From: Heligmosomoides polygyrus polygyrus
Taxonomy: Eukaryota > Nematoda > Chromadorea > Rhabditida > Heligmosomidae
Length of the DNA: 64,000 bases
Reading direction: 5' to 3'
Assembly (NCBI GenBank): GCA_947396885.1
Contig: OX377206.1
Coordinates: 45,553,631-45,617,630 of the forward strand
Below, piece by piece: positions 62,621-64,000 of the stretch (positions are counted from its first letter, which is position 1; each line of letters starts with the position of its first letter). Made by a program: the position numbers and the translations under genes. The notes beneath the pieces were generated by a model. That model saw nothing but the letters and a program-made list of their open reading frames with translations, had not been told where the DNA came from and searched no databases.

Positions 62621-64000
62621 CTTCTGAATCCCTGTGCACCTTGGACGACGTCTAGGGCACGCATTCAAAATCCTGACTCACGAAGGACGACGTCTAGGGT
62701 AGCCTTCTGAATGCTGACCCACGTTGGGCGACGTCTGCGGCACTACTTCTGAACCCTGACGTACGTTGAACGACGTCTAGCCCCCCTAATCATTACGTAA
62801 GTTGGACGACGTCTAGGGCACGCCTTCTGAATTCCTATGCACCTTGGACGACGTCTAGGGCACGACGTCTAGGGTAGCCTTCCGAATGCTGACGCACGTT
62901 GAACGACGTCCAGTGTTCGCCTTTTGAATCTCTACCCACGTTGGGCGACGTCTGCGGCACTTCCTCTGAACCCTGACGTACGTTGAACGACGTCTAGCCC
63001 CCCTAATCATTACGAAAGTTGGACGAAGTCTAGGGCACGCCTTCTGAATCCCTATGCACCTAGGACGACGTCTAGGGCACGCATTCAAAATCCTGACTTA
63101 CGAAGGACGACGTCTAGGGCACGCCTTCTGAATCCCTGTGCACCTTGGACGACGTCTAGGGCACGCATTCAAAATCCTGACTTACGAAGGACGACGTCTA
63201 GGGTAGCCTTTCGAATGCTGACGCACGTTGGGCGACGTCTGCGGCACTACTTCTGAACCCTGACGTACGTTGAACGACGTCTAGCCCCCCTAATCATTAC
63301 GAAAGTTGGACGAAGTCTAGGGCACGCCTTCTGAATCCCTATGCACCTTGGACGACGTCTAGGGCACGCATTCAAAATCCTGACTTACGAAGGACGACGT
63401 CTAGGGCACGCCTTCTGAATCCCTGTGCACCTTGGACGACGTCTAGGGCACGCATTCAAAATCCTGACTTACGAAGGACGACGTCTAGGGTAGCCTTCTG
63501 AATGCTGACGCACGTTGGGCGACGTCTAGGGCACGCATTCAAAATCCTGACTTACGAAGGACGACGTCTAGGGCACGCCTTCTGAATCCCTGTGCACCTT
63601 GGACGACGTCTAGGGCACGCATTCAAAATCCTGACTCACGAAGGACGACGTCTAGGGTAGCCTTCTGAATGCTGACCCACGTTGGGCGACGTCTGCGGCA
63701 CTACTTCTGAACCCTGACGTACGTTGAACGACGTCTAGCCCCCCTAATCATTACGTAAGTTGGACGACGTCTAGGGCACGCCTTCTGAATTCCTATGCAC
63801 CTTGGACGACGTCTAGGGCACGACGTCTAGGGTAGCCTTCCGAATGCTGACGCACGTTGAACGACGTCCAGTGTTCGCCTTTTGAATCTCTACCCACGTT
63901 GGGCGACGTCTGCGGCACTTCCTCTGAACCCTGACGTACGTTGAACGACGTCTAGCCCCCCTAATCATTACGAAAGTTGGACGAAGTCTAGGGCACGCCT

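Larger units (their letters stand above)
37021..64000. repeat. Satellite array, right block (no inserts)
   Basis: About 27 kb of satellite made of the same A to G words, with no AT-rich insert and no unique sequence. A-B and A-B-C-D-E cassettes with TTACGAAAGTTGGACGAAG predominate, alternating with F-G-D-E cassettes. The block contains several recent duplications, listed separately. The array runs past the window end with no boundary. No gene, RNA gene or regulatory element is seen. Confidence 0.96.

Noticed and set aside
1..64000. Ribosomal DNA intergenic spacer subrepeats
   Set aside because: No rRNA gene sequence or rDNA promoter occurs anywhere in 64 kb, and spacers of this length made only of subrepeats would be exceptional.
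1..64000. CENP-B-box-like centromere motif
   Set aside because: I looked for a TTCG...GGAA...CGGGA pattern on both strands of the consensus monomers. TACGAAGGACGACG only superficially resembles it.
1..64000. Naming the host species or clade
   Set aside because: Satellites are lineage-specific, and I do not recognise this monomer or the insert with any certainty.

Overview
This window is almost entirely tandem satellite DNA. I find no protein-coding gene, rRNA gene or tRNA gene I can support. The basic unit is a degenerate ~42-bp monomer opening with the 6-bp palindrome GACGTC. The organism cannot be named from the sequence. Sixty-four kilobases of nested satellite with higher-order repeats and a retroelement-like insert point to a eukaryotic nuclear genome, in a heterochromatic block (pericentromeric, subtelomeric or interstitial).

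Monomers fall into recurrent classes, lettered here by what follows GACGTC. A (42 bp) contains TGAATCCCTATGCACCTTGG. B (42) contains CATTCAAAATCCTGACT. C (41) contains GGTAGCCTTCTGAATGCTGA. D (42) contains TGCGGCAC and CCCTGACGTACGTTGAAC. E (about 35-43) contains a variable C-run, then TAATCATTACGTAAG. F (42) contains CCTTCTGAATGCTGACGCAC and ends TTGAAC. G (42) contains CCAGTGTTCGCC. S is a 14-bp truncated monomer. They are ordered into two main cassettes, A-B-C-D-E (~203 bp) and F-G-D-E (~163-168 bp), plus an A-S-F junction. All sequence can be read as strings of these words.

The cassettes are in turn arranged in recent long-range duplications with many spacings. The left part (1-15883) holds duplications at 1585, 6446, 3025 and 993 bp and a three-copy 1825-bp higher-order repeat. 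The middle (about 15.2-32 kb) is built of long units, each carrying one copy of a ~385-bp AT-rich insert. The five inserts are at 15884, 20209, 22868, 26128 and 29393. The next part (31.3-37.0 kb) is a 2531-bp tandem duplication. The right part (37-64 kb) has no insert and holds duplications at 378, 1523, 1413, 1524, 2028 and 7735 bp.

The most notable feature is the insert. It is unrelated to the satellite. On the minus strand it ends in a 5-bp-stem hairpin followed by a (TAAA)n tail, like the 3' end of a non-LTR retroelement. It interrupts the same base of the same D monomer in all five copies, so it inserted once and was then multiplied as cargo of the satellite. A matching uninterrupted site is present at about 60055-60422. 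All duplication coordinates come from reading shared private mutations by eye and are approximate to tens of bases.
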